From positions 1 to 64,000 of the forward strand of contig CACHXC010000001.1 of NCBI GenBank assembly GCA_902583715.1: a stretch of 64,000 nucleotides of DNA. Direction: 5' to 3'. Shown here one piece after another: positions 9,370 to 19,807 of this stretch; position 1 is the stretch's first letter, and every line of letters starts with the position of its first letter. A program made the position numbers and the translations under genes. This DNA comes from an uncultured SAR116 cluster alpha proteobacterium. Lineage in GTDB: Bacteria > Pseudomonadota > Alphaproteobacteria > Puniceispirillales > Puniceispirillaceae. The notes under the pieces were generated by a model. It was not told where the DNA came from. It saw only the letters and a list, made by a program, of their open reading frames with translations, and searched no databases.

Positions 9370-9427
9370 GCTGTTCGATCCTGGCCCAAGCAGTTTGACT
9401 CTGGCAAAGCAATTTCGGTTCTGGACC
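9370..9427 (+). repeat. Degenerate ~19-20 bp tandem repeat upstream of gcrA
   Basis: Three consecutive units of 19-20 bases with consensus near GCAGTTTGATTCTGGCCAA start at 9370, 9390 and 9409. A weaker fourth may follow. The second unit contains a GANTC site (GACTC at 9397), the methylation target of the CcrM-GcrA circuit. Function is unknown. Confidence 0.5.
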
Positions 9428-9539
9428 GGCTCGATCAATTCTGACATTGAGTTCGGCGCACGAGACCGTTATAACGGGTCAAAATGCGCCCATCTGCCGT
9501 TTAAAATCGACGGCAGACGCAAACTGAGTGAGGAATGTG

Positions 9540-9938
9540 ATGAGCGACACTGGCAATGCGTGGACTGACGAACGGCTGGATGAGTTGAAAAAACTATGGG
9601 CCGAGGGTTTGTCCATATCACAAATTGGCGAGGCACTTGGTGTATCACGCAATGCCATTGCTGGCAAAGCGCACCGGATGGGGTTGCCGAAACGGCCATC
9701 ACCAATCAGCAAATCGAAAGCCGAAAAAGCTGAACCGGTGGTGCTGGAAGAAGAACAGGATTTGCCATTACGTCTAGAATTGCGCCAGCTTGTATGGTCG
9801 CGCAGTAAATGCTGTTGGCCAACAGGTGATCCAAAAAAGAACGGTTTTGTTTTTTGTGGCGATGCTGTTGTGCCCGGCAAGCCCTATTGTCTGCCGCATT
9901 GTCAGGAAGCCTACACCACGTCACGCGACGCCAGCTAG
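9540..9938 (+). CDS. gcrA: GcrA cell cycle regulator
   Basis: A 132-residue transcription regulator that binds sigma-70 RNA polymerase and CcrM-methylated promoters in alphaproteobacteria. The N-terminal helix-turn-helix is clear (AWTDERLDELKKLWAEGLS, then IGEALGVSRNAIAGKAHRMG). The C-terminal sigma-interacting part has the conserved CCWPTGDP...FCGDAVVPGKPYCLPHC cysteines. The ATG at 9540 follows a GAGG ribosome site and gives the family N-terminus; the ORF track adds four codons. It sits five bases upstream of pepN on the same strand. Confidence 0.95.
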   Translation: MSDTGNAWTDERLDELKKLWAEGLSISQIGEALGVSRNAIAGKAHRMGLPKRPSPISKSKAEKAEPVVLEEEQDLPLRLELRQLVWSRSKCCWPTGDPKKNGFVFCGDAVVPGKPYCLPHCQEAYTTSRDAS

Positions 9939-9943
9939 CCGCT

Positions 9944-12562
9944 ATGCTGAAACGCTGTCAGGACTATCAGCCGCCCGCGTTTTTGGTGACTTCGGTTTAT
10001 ATCAGCATCAATATCAAAGATGACGTCACTGATGTGATAACGAAACTAGCCCTGCGTCGTAATCCAGATGCCGACCCAAATGCTGCTTTATGGCTAGATG
10101 GTCAGCATGTGGAACTTACGCGTCTTGTAATTGACTCGGTTAATATGCCAGTGGGTGATGACCTGCCAGACCATTTATCGCTTGGCGATCACGGGCTGTC
10201 AGTAAGCGGTTTAGCTGATACGGCAGAGATTGAGGTGCAGTCACGGTGCTATCCGCAAAATAACACCGCGCTGGAAGGCCTGTATTTATCTGGCGGTATG
10301 TATTGCACGCAATGCGAACCTGAAGGCTTTCGCCGGATTGGATTTTTCCCTGACCGCCCAGATGTGATGAGTGTATTTACGGTGCGGATTGAGGCGTCAC
10401 AAACATTCCCTCAACTCCTGTCAAATGGCAATCTGATTGAAAGCGGCCATGCGGGGCCGGATCGGCATTTTGCCGTCTGGCACGACCCACATCCTAAACC
10501 CAGCTATTTATTTGCGGTGGTTGTCGGAGACCTTGATTGTGTGACATCGCCCTATGTCACCGCATCTGGTCGCAAGGTTGATCTAAAAATCTATGTGGAA
10601 AAGGGAAATGCCGGGCTGACCGCGCACGCCATGGACTCGCTGATCCGGTCGATGCGTTGGGATGAACAGGAATATGGTCTCGAATATGATCTTGATTTGT
10701 TTCAGATCGTTGCGGTTAGCCATTTTAATATGGGGGCAATGGAAAATAAGGGCCTCAATATTTTCAACAGTAAATTTGTCTTGGCTGATATGGCGACCGC
10801 GACAGATGAAGATTTACACCGCGTTGAGTCGATTGTCGCGCACGAATATTTCCATAATTGGACCGGCAACCGTGTGACATGCCGCGACTGGTTTCAACTG
10901 ACTTTGAAAGAGGGGCTAACGGTATTCCGTGACCAATGTTTTTCTGCAGATATGCATGATGCTGGTGTTCAGCGGGCAACTGATGTGGCGCTTCTTCGTG
11001 CTGCACAATTTCCCGAAGATCGTGGGCCGACCGCGCATCCTATCCGCCCTGAAACCTATAAAGAAATCAATAATTTCTATACGGCAACTGTCTATGAAAA
11101 GGGTGCTGAAGTGATCCGTATGCTGGCTGGATTTCTAGGCCGAGACGGGTTCCGCCGTGGAATGGATTTATATTTCGCTCGTCATGATGGTCAGGCGGTG
11201 ACATGCGATGATTTTTTAGCGGCACTGGCGGATGCCAATGACGCTGATCTAGAAGCGTTTGCGCGTTGGTATGAACAGGCCGGCACCCCGCAAATCACTG
11301 TGCGCCGCAATGCTGGTAGCAGCCGGGACCGGATGGTGTTGGCATTGGCCCAACATACCCCACAAACAGCCGCGCAGACGCCGCGTCATGCGCTGCCCAT
11401 TCCGGTACGGCTCGCGTTTTTAGATGCCTCAGGTGCGCTGGTGCCAACACGGCTTACAGAGGATGGCCCGGCTGAGGAGGAGCATGTGATCTTGCTGACT
11501 AAGGACCAGCAAGACCAACCCATTTATGCGGCTGAAGTGTCTGGCTTGACGCCAAGTATTTTACGAAATTTTTCTGCGCCGGTGACCATTGACGATGATT
11601 TGAGCCTTGATGAACGGCGACATATTATGCGCTATGACACCGATCTTTTTAACCGCTGGGATAGCGCGCAATACCTCATTTCTGACGAAATTTTGACCGC
11701 TGCGGCAAACCCGTTGGCGCCAGTTGAAGATTGTGCCATTGCCGCACTGGCTGATGGGTTCGGGCATATTCTGGCAGACCCGTCTTGTCTTGATTATTTC
11801 AAAGCGGCGATTTTGACCCTGCCGGCGGTTTCAGTTTTGGAAAGCCGGATGACACCAGCCGATCCGGTCGCTCTATTTCATGCACGGCTCGCTGTTGAGA
11901 CGGTGCTTGGCCAGCATATGCAAGATCACTATAAGCAAGCGTTGGATCCGCAAACATCGGCAAAATTAGCGACGACAGCTGGCGGCCGGGGATTGCGCAA
12001 CCGGCTGTTAGGACTTGCCGTTGCGGCCGGTGATGGGGCGGCTGATGATGTGGCGACGGCACAGGTTCTTGATAACAACATGACCTTGTCGCAGGGAGCG
12101 CTGGCGGCGGTGAATAATCGGCCAACACCTGTACGCGACTCAGTTCTGGCGGCGTTTCATGACCGGTGGAAGAATAATGCGTTGGTTCTTGAAAAATGGT
12201 TCTCCTTTGAATCAATGTCTTGTATCAGCGGCCAAATTGAACGGCTTGAAGAACTGATGCAGCATCCAGCGTTTGATCCGAAAAACCCAAACAAATTACG
12301 GGTTGTTTTAGGCGCATTCATGACCGGCAATCCGGTCAGATTCTATGCGGCAGATGGAAGTGGATTTGAATTTATCGCGGATTGTCTAATTGATATCGAT
12401 AAACGCAACCCGCAATTAGCAGCCCGCATGGCGTTGCCGTTGACCCGCATGGGTGCCTATAATGACGCACGCCAGCAACAAATGCGCCAGGTGCTAGAAC
12501 GTATGCAAACGGCGGTGCAATCAACCGATCTTGGTGAAGTTATCGAAAAAGCTTTGGCGTAA
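9944..12562 (+). CDS. pepN: Aminopeptidase N
   Basis: A cytosolic M1-family zinc aminopeptidase, ~872 residues, of the E. coli PepN type. The substrate-anchoring GAMEN motif is near residue 265 (MGAMENKGLN), and the zinc site HEYFHNWTGN plus the downstream Glu of TLKEG is near residues 299-323. The domain of unknown function and C-terminal helical domain typical of PepN follow. The ATG at 9944 gives MLKRCQDYQPP, which aligns with the DYRAPDY start of the family; the 30 codons upstream in the ORF track overlap gcrA and are rejected. No clear Shine-Dalgarno is visible, which suggests coupling to gcrA translation. Confidence 0.95.
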   Translation: MLKRCQDYQPPAFLVTSVYISINIKDDVTDVITKLALRRNPDADPNAALWLDGQHVELTRLVIDSVNMPVGDDLPDHLSLGDHGLSVSGLADTAEIEVQSRCYPQNNTALEGLYLSGGMYCTQCEPEGFRRIGFFPDRPDVMSVFTVRIEASQTFPQLLSNGNLIESGHAGPDRHFAVWHDPHPKPSYLFAVVVGDLDCVTSPYVTASGRKVDLKIYVEKGNAGLTAHAMDSLIRSMRWDEQEYGLEYDLDLFQIVAVSHFNMGAMENKGLNIFNSKFVLADMATATDEDLHRVESIVAHEYFHNWTGNRVTCRDWFQLTLKEGLTVFRDQCFSADMHDAGVQRATDVALLRAAQFPEDRGPTAHPIRPETYKEINNFYTATVYEKGAEVIRMLAGFLGRDGFRRGMDLYFARHDGQAVTCDDFLAALADANDADLEAFARWYEQAGTPQITVRRNAGSSRDRMVLALAQHTPQTAAQTPRHALPIPVRLAFLDASGALVPTRLTEDGPAEEEHVILLTKDQQDQPIYAAEVSGLTPSILRNFSAPVTIDDDLSLDERRHIMRYDTDLFNRWDSAQYLISDEILTAAANPLAPVEDCAIAALADGFGHILADPSCLDYFKAAILTLPAVSVLESRMTPADPVALFHARLAVETVLGQHMQDHYKQALDPQTSAKLATTAGGRGLRNRLLGLAVAAGDGAADDVATAQVLDNNMTLSQGALAAVNNRPTPVRDSVLAAFHDRWKNNALVLEKWFSFESMSCISGQIERLEELMQHPAFDPKNPNKLRVVLGAFMTGNPVRFYAADGSGFEFIADCLIDIDKRNPQLAARMALPLTRMGAYNDARQQQMRQVLERMQTAVQSTDLGEVIEKALA

Positions 12563-12585
12563 ATTCCACCAATTGCCTGATCTGA

Positions 12586-13926
12586 TCAGCGGGTAAGAAA
12601 CGCTGGGATATGGCCGGTTTCTCTCATTGTGCTGCCCTGGCAATCAGGCGGTGATGGTAATTCATCATCGTGGTTACGGTTTTTGCGGGCGGGTACGGCT
12701 GGCTTTTTTGCGGATTCGGCTGGTTTAGTCTTGCGCTTTTGCTTCTTGTCCGGTTGCGGATCATCTTCTGCCGATGCCGGGGTTGATGTGGCAGTAACAA
12801 CGGATACCTGATCTAATTCAATGGGCGGGATTGGTTTGCCAATAAGTTTTTCAATGGCGTCAATATATTTGATGTCATCTTTGCCCGCGGCGATGGTGAA
12901 GGCACGGCCTGATTTGCCTGCCCGGCCAGTTCGACCGATCCGATGGACATAATCTTCCGCGCTCATTGGCACATCAAAATTAAACACATGGCTAAGGCCG
13001 ACAATATCAAGCCCGCGCGCCGCAACGTCTGATGCAATCAAAAGCGGCACGTCGCCATCTTTGAATTTTTGTAACGCGTCCAGTCTGGCTGACTGGGTCA
13101 TATCACCATGCAAGGCGACGGCCGAAAAACCATGCCGTTTCAGCGATGTGACTAATGTCGAAATATCGCGTTTGCGATTGCAAAAAATCACCGCATTTTT
13201 GACTTGTTCAACGGCCAGCAAATCACGCAACACTTGACGCTTTGACTTCGTCTCTGTCCAGATTAGATGTTGGGCCACCGTTTCAGCTGTTGAGGCTGGC
13301 GGGGCCACTTCGATGATTTTTGGATTCATCACAAATTTGCTGCCGATTTTATGGATATCATCTGATAATGTGGCCGAAAAAAACAGGGTCTGCCGCATTC
13401 GTGGCAACAGACTCACAATTCTCTCAACATCGGGAATGAATCCCATATCCAGCATCCGGTCGGCTTCGTCAATTACCAGAATTTTAACATCATTCAGTAG
13501 CACTTTGCCGCGCTCAAAATGATCGAGCAACCGGCCGGGCGTGGCGATTAACACGTCAACGCCTTTGCTTAATGCGGCATTTTGATCAGCAAAACTGACA
13601 CCGCCGATCAATAACGCCATCGATAATTTATTATTAACCGAAAATTTTTCAAAAGAGTCGGCCACCTGTGCTGCAAGTTCGCGGGTTGGCGCCAAAATAA
13701 GCGTGCGCGGCAAGCGTGCCTTGGCCCGGCCTGAAGCCAGAATATCAATCATTGGCAGGGTAAAGGACGCGGTTTTACCGGTGCCAGTTTGCGCTGACCC
13801 CAATATATCGCGCCCCATCAATACCACGGGGATAGATTTTTCTTGGATTGGTGTTGGGGACTCATACCCAAGGTCGGCAACTGCGCGACTAAGTTCGCTG
13901 CTCAGGCCGAGATCAGAAAATTTCAA
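12586..13926 (-). CDS. DEAD-box RNA helicase, RhlE-like
   Basis: A 446-residue ATP-dependent RNA helicase. All the core motifs appear in order: Q motif (GYESPTPIQ), AQTGTGKT, PTRELA, TPGRLLDHF, DEAD, SAT, ARGLDI and HRIGRTGRAG. They are followed by a lysine-rich, low-complexity tail (KKQKRKTKPAESAKKP) that may bind RNA. The start codon is TTG: it is preceded at 8 bases by AAAGGA and gives MKFSDLGLS, the expected N-terminus. Likely roles are ribosome assembly or RNA turnover, as for RhlE proteins. It converges on pepN. Confidence 0.93.
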   Translation of the reverse strand: MKFSDLGLSSELSRAVADLGYESPTPIQEKSIPVVLMGRDILGSAQTGTGKTASFTLPMIDILASGRAKARLPRTLILAPTRELAAQVADSFEKFSVNNKLSMALLIGGVSFADQNAALSKGVDVLIATPGRLLDHFERGKVLLNDVKILVIDEADRMLDMGFIPDVERIVSLLPRMRQTLFFSATLSDDIHKIGSKFVMNPKIIEVAPPASTAETVAQHLIWTETKSKRQVLRDLLAVEQVKNAVIFCNRKRDISTLVTSLKRHGFSAVALHGDMTQSARLDALQKFKDGDVPLLIASDVAARGLDIVGLSHVFNFDVPMSAEDYVHRIGRTGRAGKSGRAFTIAAGKDDIKYIDAIEKLIGKPIPPIELDQVSVVTATSTPASAEDDPQPDKKQKRKTKPAESAKKPAVPARKNRNHDDELPSPPDCQGSTMRETGHIPAFLTR

Positions 13927-14061
13927 GGATAGCGTCCTTTGTGATTTCTCGAAACATCAGTATAACCACAATTGCAAAAGCGGGCGGGCAACTGTGTGAC
14001 ACGGTGATACATAGGAACGTGCGCAAGGTCAATATGTCATTCATGCAAGGGTAAATTGTTC

Positions 14062-14757
14062 ATGGCCAATGTAACGCCTGTTTTTATTCCCGGTTTATTA
14101 TGCACGGAATGGTTGTTTCACGGCCAAGCTGACATCTTTTCTGCTACGGCTGTGCTCGCTGATACGCGCCAGCATGACAGTATCACCGCGATGGCCGCGG
14201 CGGCGTTGGCACAAACCAGTGGACAGCTGGTGCCAATTGGGCTTTCGATGGGCGGTTATGTGGCACTCGAGATGGCGCGGCTGGCGCCGGTGCGTATCAG
14301 TGCAATGGCGTTGTTCAGCACAAATTGTCGTCAGGATACTAACGCACAACGCGCGTACCGAGAACAAGCGATTCATCTGGCCCAGCAAGACGGGTTTCGG
14401 GGGGTCACCCGCCAATTTTTAGGCAAATTTCTGTCGTCGCAGGCGTTGGCTGACGCCACCCTTGTTGATGGTGTGCTGGCGATGGCGGCTGATATTGGTC
14501 GCCTCACATTTGCCAAGCAACAACATGCCATTTTGGGGCGCCGCGCCCAACATGATACATTGGCGGCATTACAAGTGCCGCTGTCGATTGTGTGCGGCGT
14601 TGATGATACGCTGACGCCGCCGCATTTATCACAAGAAATGGCGGATTTAGTGCCACATGCTGATTTGCGTCTATTGCCAGATGTGGGGCATTTATCAACT
14701 TTGGAAGCCCCAGATGCCTGCCGTGATGCCCTTATTGATTTAATGGCCGGGCTGTAG
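14062..14757 (+). CDS. Alpha/beta hydrolase fold protein
   Basis: A 231-residue single-domain hydrolase. It has an oxyanion-loop segment PVFIPGLLCT near residue 7, the nucleophile elbow GLSMGG near residue 60, an acidic residue in GVDDTLTPP and a catalytic His in DVGHLSTLEAP. The ATG at 14062 is used because an AAGGG site precedes it. The order and spacing fit esterase or C-C hydrolase relatives, but no substrate can be assigned. It stands alone between the helicase and parE. Confidence 0.85.
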   Translation: MANVTPVFIPGLLCTEWLFHGQADIFSATAVLADTRQHDSITAMAAAALAQTSGQLVPIGLSMGGYVALEMARLAPVRISAMALFSTNCRQDTNAQRAYREQAIHLAQQDGFRGVTRQFLGKFLSSQALADATLVDGVLAMAADIGRLTFAKQQHAILGRRAQHDTLAALQVPLSIVCGVDDTLTPPHLSQEMADLVPHADLRLLPDVGHLSTLEAPDACRDALIDLMAGL

Positions 14758-14819
14758 TCTTTCTGCATGCCTGTGCGATCTGTTTGATGGGGCTTAGCAC
14801 CGGGCCAGTCGCTTAAATA

Positions 14820-16802
14820 TTAGACGTCAAGGCTGGCCAATACCTCATCAGCATGATCACGGATATAGCCAAACCGCAATTCTGCTTTTTTGCCCATCAA
14901 TGTATTGACCAATTGATCGGTGTGACGACGTAAATCAGCGCCAACGGAGTCGCGCATTGGCAAATCAACGCGCAACAGGCGGCGGCTTGCCGGGTTCATT
15001 GTGGTTTCTTTCAACTGCGCCGGTGGCATTTCACCAAGCCCTTTAAACCGGCTGATTTCAACCTTGCCGCGTTTGTCAAAATTGTCTGCCAAAAGGGTGT
15101 CACGCTGTCCATCATCCAGCGCATATTCGGTTTTGCCGCCTTGCGTCAAGCGATAGAGTGGCGGTTGTGCCAGAAATAGCCGGCCAGCCTCAACAAGATT
15201 TGGCATCTCACGGTAAAAATAGGTCATTAGCAATGCCGCAATATGCGCACCGTCAACATCGGCATCCGTCATAATGATGATGCGTCCATAGCGCAGGTCA
15301 TCCGGCTTAAAATCTTTGCCCGGCCTCACCCCAAGCGCGAGCGCTAAATCCGACAATTCCTGATTGGCCGTCAGTTTTTCAGATGAAGCGCTGGCCACAT
15401 TCAGGATTTTACCCCGCAACGGCAGAACCGCTTGGGTTTTGCGGTCACGTGCCTGTTTTGCCGAACCCCCAGCTGAATCACCCTCTACCAAAAACAGTTC
15501 AGTTGACTCACTGTCATTTGATGTGCAGTCGGCTAATTTACCCGGCAGACGCAACCGGCGGGTTGCCGATTTACGCGCTACTTCTTTTTCCTTTTTGCGG
15601 CGCTTGCGTTCTTCAGCACGGTCGATGGCGGTTTCCAAAAGATAGGTGGCGCGCGCCGTATCGGATGACAGCCAGTGGTCAAACCGGTCACGTACAGCTT
15701 GTTCTGTCAGCCGTGTGGCATCAGCTGACACCAAACGGTCTTTGGTCTGGCCCTGAAATTGCGGCTCACGCAAAAACACTGATAGCATCACGGCACTATT
15801 GGCAAGGGCGTCATCTGCACTGATATCGGCAGCTTTTTTATTGCCCACCAATTCTCCAAAGGCGCGCATTGCCCGCACAATCGCCTGTCTAAAGCCAGTT
15901 TCATGCGTGCCACCTGATGGGGTGGGCACAGTGTTACAATAACTGCTAAAAAACCCATCTTCACTAGCATCCAGCCAGGTGATGGCCCACTCAAATTTTT
16001 GCCCATCATGTTCAGCCATCTCAGCAAAGGGACTGGAAATCATCAGTCCTTTGTCATGGGTGGCATCATTAAGCGCGTCAGCAAGGCCGCCTGGAAAATG
16101 CAGGCTGGCTTCGGCAGGAATACTGTCATTGCTGGCAAGCAATGCCGGATCACATCGCCAACGAATTTCTACCCCGGCAAATAGATAGGCCTTTGATCGT
16201 GCCATCCGATAGAGCGTGGCGGCTCTGAATTTGGCAGTCTCACCAAAAATTTCAGTGTCCGGGGTAAAGGTCACAGCGGTACCGCGGCGATTCGGGGCGG
16301 TGCCAATTTGTTTCAGCGCCGTTGCTGGCATGCCTCTTGAAAACTCCTGCCTATACAGCAGTTTTTCGCGCGCAATTTCAACCGTCAACACGCTTGATAA
16401 TGCATTGACAACAGAAGCCCCAACGCCATGTAACCCGCCTGATGTCGCATATGATTTATCGGAAAATTTTCCACCAGCGTGCAAAGTTGTCATGATCACT
16501 TCAACAGCTGATTTTTCAGGAAATTTTGGATGTTTGCCGGTTGGCATACCGCGGCCATTATCACGAATGGTCAATGTGGTGGCTGACTCCAAAATAAAAT
16601 CGATACGATCGGCATGTCCGGCAACGGCTTCATCCATCGCATTGTCCAAAATTTCTGCGGCCAGATGATGCAGTGCACGCTCATCGGTGCCACCAATATA
16701 CATGCCCGGGCGGTGCCGCACCGGTTCTAGGCCTTCCAATACCTCAATATTGCTGGCGTCATAATTGTCACTGGATGCGGTGTTGCCAAATAAATCAGAC
16801 AT
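14820..16802 (-). CDS. parE: DNA topoisomerase IV subunit B
   Basis: The ATPase subunit of topoisomerase IV, 660 residues, which works with ParC to decatenate chromosomes. The GHKL ATPase motifs are visible: EILDNAMDEA, DNGRGMPTGKH and the GGLHGVGASVVNALS lid. The TOPRIM domain follows with EGDSAGGSAKQARDRKTQAVLPLRGKILN near residue 440 and the metal-binding DADVDGAHI. Length and the absence of the GyrB insertion favour ParE over GyrB. parC is not in the window. Confidence 0.95.
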   Translation of the reverse strand: MSDLFGNTASSDNYDASNIEVLEGLEPVRHRPGMYIGGTDERALHHLAAEILDNAMDEAVAGHADRIDFILESATTLTIRDNGRGMPTGKHPKFPEKSAVEVIMTTLHAGGKFSDKSYATSGGLHGVGASVVNALSSVLTVEIAREKLLYRQEFSRGMPATALKQIGTAPNRRGTAVTFTPDTEIFGETAKFRAATLYRMARSKAYLFAGVEIRWRCDPALLASNDSIPAEASLHFPGGLADALNDATHDKGLMISSPFAEMAEHDGQKFEWAITWLDASEDGFFSSYCNTVPTPSGGTHETGFRQAIVRAMRAFGELVGNKKAADISADDALANSAVMLSVFLREPQFQGQTKDRLVSADATRLTEQAVRDRFDHWLSSDTARATYLLETAIDRAEERKRRKKEKEVARKSATRRLRLPGKLADCTSNDSESTELFLVEGDSAGGSAKQARDRKTQAVLPLRGKILNVASASSEKLTANQELSDLALALGVRPGKDFKPDDLRYGRIIIMTDADVDGAHIAALLMTYFYREMPNLVEAGRLFLAQPPLYRLTQGGKTEYALDDGQRDTLLADNFDKRGKVEISRFKGLGEMPPAQLKETTMNPASRRLLRVDLPMRDSVGADLRRHTDQLVNTLMGKKAELRFGYIRDHADEVLASLDV

Positions 16803-16950
16803 GTATTACTCACTTATCCTGTGTTAGGCGGGTGAAGTGATGAACAGAGGCCAATGGGGCGGTATCAGTCCACTTGCCGAATAGTTTATGTCCTACCGTA
16901 TCTGGACTATATCGCCAAGAGGTATAACAATATATTGCGGATTTTACATA

Positions 16951-16984
16951 CAAAAACCGGCCCTGACATGGATCAGAGCCGGCG
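16951..16984 (-). terminator. Rho-independent terminator of glnA
   Basis: Read on the minus strand, GCCGGCTCTGA and TCAGGGCCGG form a GC-rich hairpin with a 6-base loop, directly followed by TTTTTG. It lies 23 bases beyond the glnA stop codon, the expected place for the end of the glnB-glnA transcript. Confidence 0.85.
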
Positions 16985-17006
16985 CTTTTAGACTTTATCG
17001 TTCAGT

Positions 17007-18416
17007 TTAGTATGAATAATAAATATCAAACTCAACTGGATGTGGTGTGTGGTCGAGACGGATCACATCTTCCATTTTTAGATCAATGTAGGCGTCAATC
17101 TGTTCATCAGTGAACACATTCCCCTGGGTAAGGTAGCTACGGTCTTCTCTCAACGACTCGAGGGCCTCACGCAGTGATCCACAAACAGTCGGGATCTGGC
17201 TGAGTTCCTCTGGTGGCAGATCATACAAATCCTTGTCCATGGCATCGCCCGGGTGGATTTTATTCTGGATGCCATCAAGGCCTGCCATCAACATAGCGGA
17301 AAATGCCAGATAAGGGTTTGCAGTCGCATCGGGGAAGCGCACTTCAACACGCTTGCCGTTTGGCGAGTTTACATGTGGAATGCGACATGATGCTGACCGG
17401 TTGCGTGATGAATAAGCCAGCAACACAGGTGCCTCATACCCTGGAATCAAACGCTTGTAGCTGTTTGTCGATGGGTTAGTGAAGGCGTTGAGTGATTTAG
17501 CATGTTTGATGATGCCGCCGATGTAGAAAAGGGCATTTTCTGACAAGTCAGCATATTGGTTGCCAGCAAACAACGGTTTTCCATTTGACCAGATTGACTG
17601 GTGAACATGCATGCCAGATCCGTTATCTCCTGCGATCGGCTTTGGCATAAAAGTGGCTGACACACCATATGCGTTTGCAACCTGATGCACTGCGTACTTG
17701 TAAAGCTGTAGGTTATCAGCTGTTTCGATTAATGTGCCGAATTTCATACCCAATTCATGCTGCGAAGGAGCCACTTCGTGGTGATGCTTTTCAACAGGCA
17801 CACCCATGCCAGCCATCACTGACAACATTTCAGAACGGATATCTTGTCCAGAGTCGACGGGTGGAACTGGAAAATAACCCCCTTTAACGCCAGGGCGGTG
17901 GCCAAGGTTGCCCTCTTCATATTTTTTAGCGCTATTGTAAGGGCCTTCGACACTATCGACGGCATACATCGCTCTGTTCATTGACACGTCAATTTTGACG
18001 TCCTCAAAGATGAAGAATTCAGCCTCAGGCCCAAAATAGGCAGTGTCGCCGACACCTAATGATTGCATGTGCGCCAATGCCGCTTTGGCAGTGCCGCGTG
18101 GGTCGCGTGAATAGGCTTCACCAGTTGATGGTTCCAGCACATCACAGAATAGGGCCAAGGTGGGCTGTGCAAAGAACGGATCGATATAAGCCCGGTACAG
18201 ATCGGGCATTAAAGTCATATCGGATTCGTTGATCGCCTTCCAGCCGGCAATTGACGAACCGTCAAACATGAAGCCTTCGGCCAACGCCTCTTCGTTAATG
18301 GTGTCGATGTGCTGGGTAACATGCTGCATCTTACCGCGCGGGTCGGTGAACCGAAGATCGACAAAGCTGATGTCATGTTCTTTGATCATTTCCATAATAT
18401 TTTTTGCGTCAGACAT
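17007..18416 (-). CDS. glnA: Glutamine synthetase, type I
   Basis: The 469-residue GS-I subunit makes glutamine from glutamate, ammonia and ATP, and forms a dodecamer. Family motifs include [20 protein letters not shown], the ATP/glutamate region [16 protein letters not shown] and NRSASCRIP. The adenylylation Tyr lies in [10 protein letters not shown], so control by GlnE is expected. A GGAAGGAT ribosome site precedes the ATG. glnB lies 63 bases upstream on the same strand, the classic alphaproteobacterial glnBA operon, and a strong terminator follows. Confidence 0.98.
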   Translation of the reverse strand: MSDAKNIMEMIKEHDISFVDLRFTDPRGKMQHVTQHIDTINEEALAEGFMFDGSSIAGWKAINESDMTLMPDLYRAYIDPFFAQPTLALFCDVLEPSTGEAYSRDPRGTAKAALAHMQSLGVGDTAYFGPEAEFFIFEDVKIDVSMNRAMYAVDSVEGPYNSAKKYEEGNLGHRPGVKGGYFPVPPVDSGQDIRSEMLSVMAGMGVPVEKHHHEVAPSQHELGMKFGTLIETADNLQLYKYAVHQVANAYGVSATFMPKPIAGDNGSGMHVHQSIWSNGKPLFAGNQYADLSENALFYIGGIIKHAKSLNAFTNPSTNSYKRLIPGYEAPVLLAYSSRNRSASCRIPHVNSPNGKRVEVRFPDATANPYLAFSAMLMAGLDGIQNKIHPGDAMDKDLYDLPPEELSQIPTVCGSLREALESLREDRSYLTQGNVFTDEQIDAYIDLKMEDVIRLDHTPHPVEFDIYYSY

Positions 18417-18479
18417 GTGGGTATCCTTCCATAAATTACTGTTGCAAAGCGTTAAAATGAGTGTTCGTTCTGTATCAGG

Positions 18480-18821
<342 letters not shown>

Positions 18822-18921
18822 TTATCACTTCGTTGTTTTTTTGGGAGCGACTATTGTCACTTATTGCGCAGAAATGTTGCTCCGCCCATAATGTGGTTAT
18901 GCGTTGGCGGCTTGCCGGTTT

Positions 18922-18942
18922 CAAGCCGGGACAATGCCAAGG
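18922..18942 (-). promoter_or_regulatory. Putative sigma-54 promoter for glnB-glnA
   Basis: On the minus strand the segment TTGGCATTGTCCCGGCTTG has the invariant GG, exactly ten bases, then GC, as in the -24/-12 sigma-54 consensus (TGGCAC-N5-TTGC). The -24 half is good. The -12 half is poor (CGGC in place of TTGC). Its position ~100 bases upstream of glnB fits NtrC-type control. Confidence 0.4.
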
Positions 18943-19107
18943 ACATTGAAAATAAAAAAAAGACCTATGTCTGCACGCATTTTATGCAAATTGCACAAAA
19001 ATTAGGCATATTTACTTTCGGTACTTTTTGAAACTCTGCCCTGTTTGCTAATTGAAATTTGCTTGTGCTGGGATATGGTCATAAATGAACACGGGGGCAG
19101 GGGATAG

Positions 19108-19545
19108 ATGGTGACACCGACAATGACAGATGATCATCGTTTGAAAATTTTGAATGATGCCGGTGGGTTTAACGCGCAAAGCGGCATCATTCTAACTGCG
19201 TGGAATGATGGGTTTGGCGCCGTGCGGGTTGATCTGACAGCGCATCACGTCAATCCCATGCAGCTTGTCCATGGTGGCTTATACACCGTAATGCTGGATG
19301 TGGCGTTGGCTATGACGGGTAGTTTCAGGCCAGTACCCGACCCGTTAATCCCGGGGCTGACATTGACGCTGACAACAGAATTTCTTGCCGCGGCCACTCT
19401 TGATGACCGGTATTTGGTTGCCGAGGCTCGGCGCACCGGTGGTGGTAAGTCGGTGTTTTTTGCAGATGGCGCGGTGCGGGCCTCGTGTGGGCGGTTAGTC
19501 GCCAAAGCGAGCGGTGTCTTTAAACCCGGGCGGCCGCCGAAATAG
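19108..19545 (+). CDS. PaaI-type hotdog-fold thioesterase
   Basis: A 145-residue hotdog-fold protein of the PaaI/YbgC-like acyl-CoA thioesterase group. The hallmark VHGGLYTVMLDVALA lies near residues 50-64. The conserved pattern continues with LTLTTEFLAAA and ends VAKASGVFKP. AGGGG precedes the ATG at 19108. No neighbouring catabolic operon indicates the acyl-CoA substrate. Confidence 0.88.
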   Translation: MVTPTMTDDHRLKILNDAGGFNAQSGIILTAWNDGFGAVRVDLTAHHVNPMQLVHGGLYTVMLDVALAMTGSFRPVPDPLIPGLTLTLTTEFLAAATLDDRYLVAEARRTGGGKSVFFADGAVRASCGRLVAKASGVFKPGRPPK

Positions 19546-19729
19546 ACAGCTTAAAAACCGTTTCAAAAATTACGGCACAATCGCTGTTGTGCGATGCTTG
19601 GATGAAAATTTGCCGCCTGATGTCCACTGCTGTTTTGCTCTGTGATTTTTGTTGAAAAATCACCGATAAAACGGGCTTGCCAGCGCGTAGCGCTTCGACT
19701 AAGGTGCCGCCTTGCTTTTATCGGCAGAT

Positions 19730-19807
19730 GGCGGGTGTAGCTCAGTTGGTTAGAGCGCCAGTTTGTGGCACTGGAGGTCGCCGGTTCGAAACCGGTCACT
19801 CGCCCCA
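19730..19807 (+). tRNA. tRNA-His (GTG)
   Basis: The cloverleaf is complete: acceptor GCGGGTG pairs with CACTCGC, the anticodon loop TTGTGGC carries GTG, and the T-arm is GCCGG-TTCGAAA-CCGGT. Base 19730 is the G(-1) that pairs with discriminator C73, a tRNA-His identity feature. The 3' CCA is encoded. Confidence 0.97.

Noticed and set aside
9854-9943. Longer N-terminus of PepN in the ORF track
   Set aside because: It overlaps gcrA, contains MWRCCCARQ-type sequence not found in PepN, and the ATG at 9944 gives the family start.
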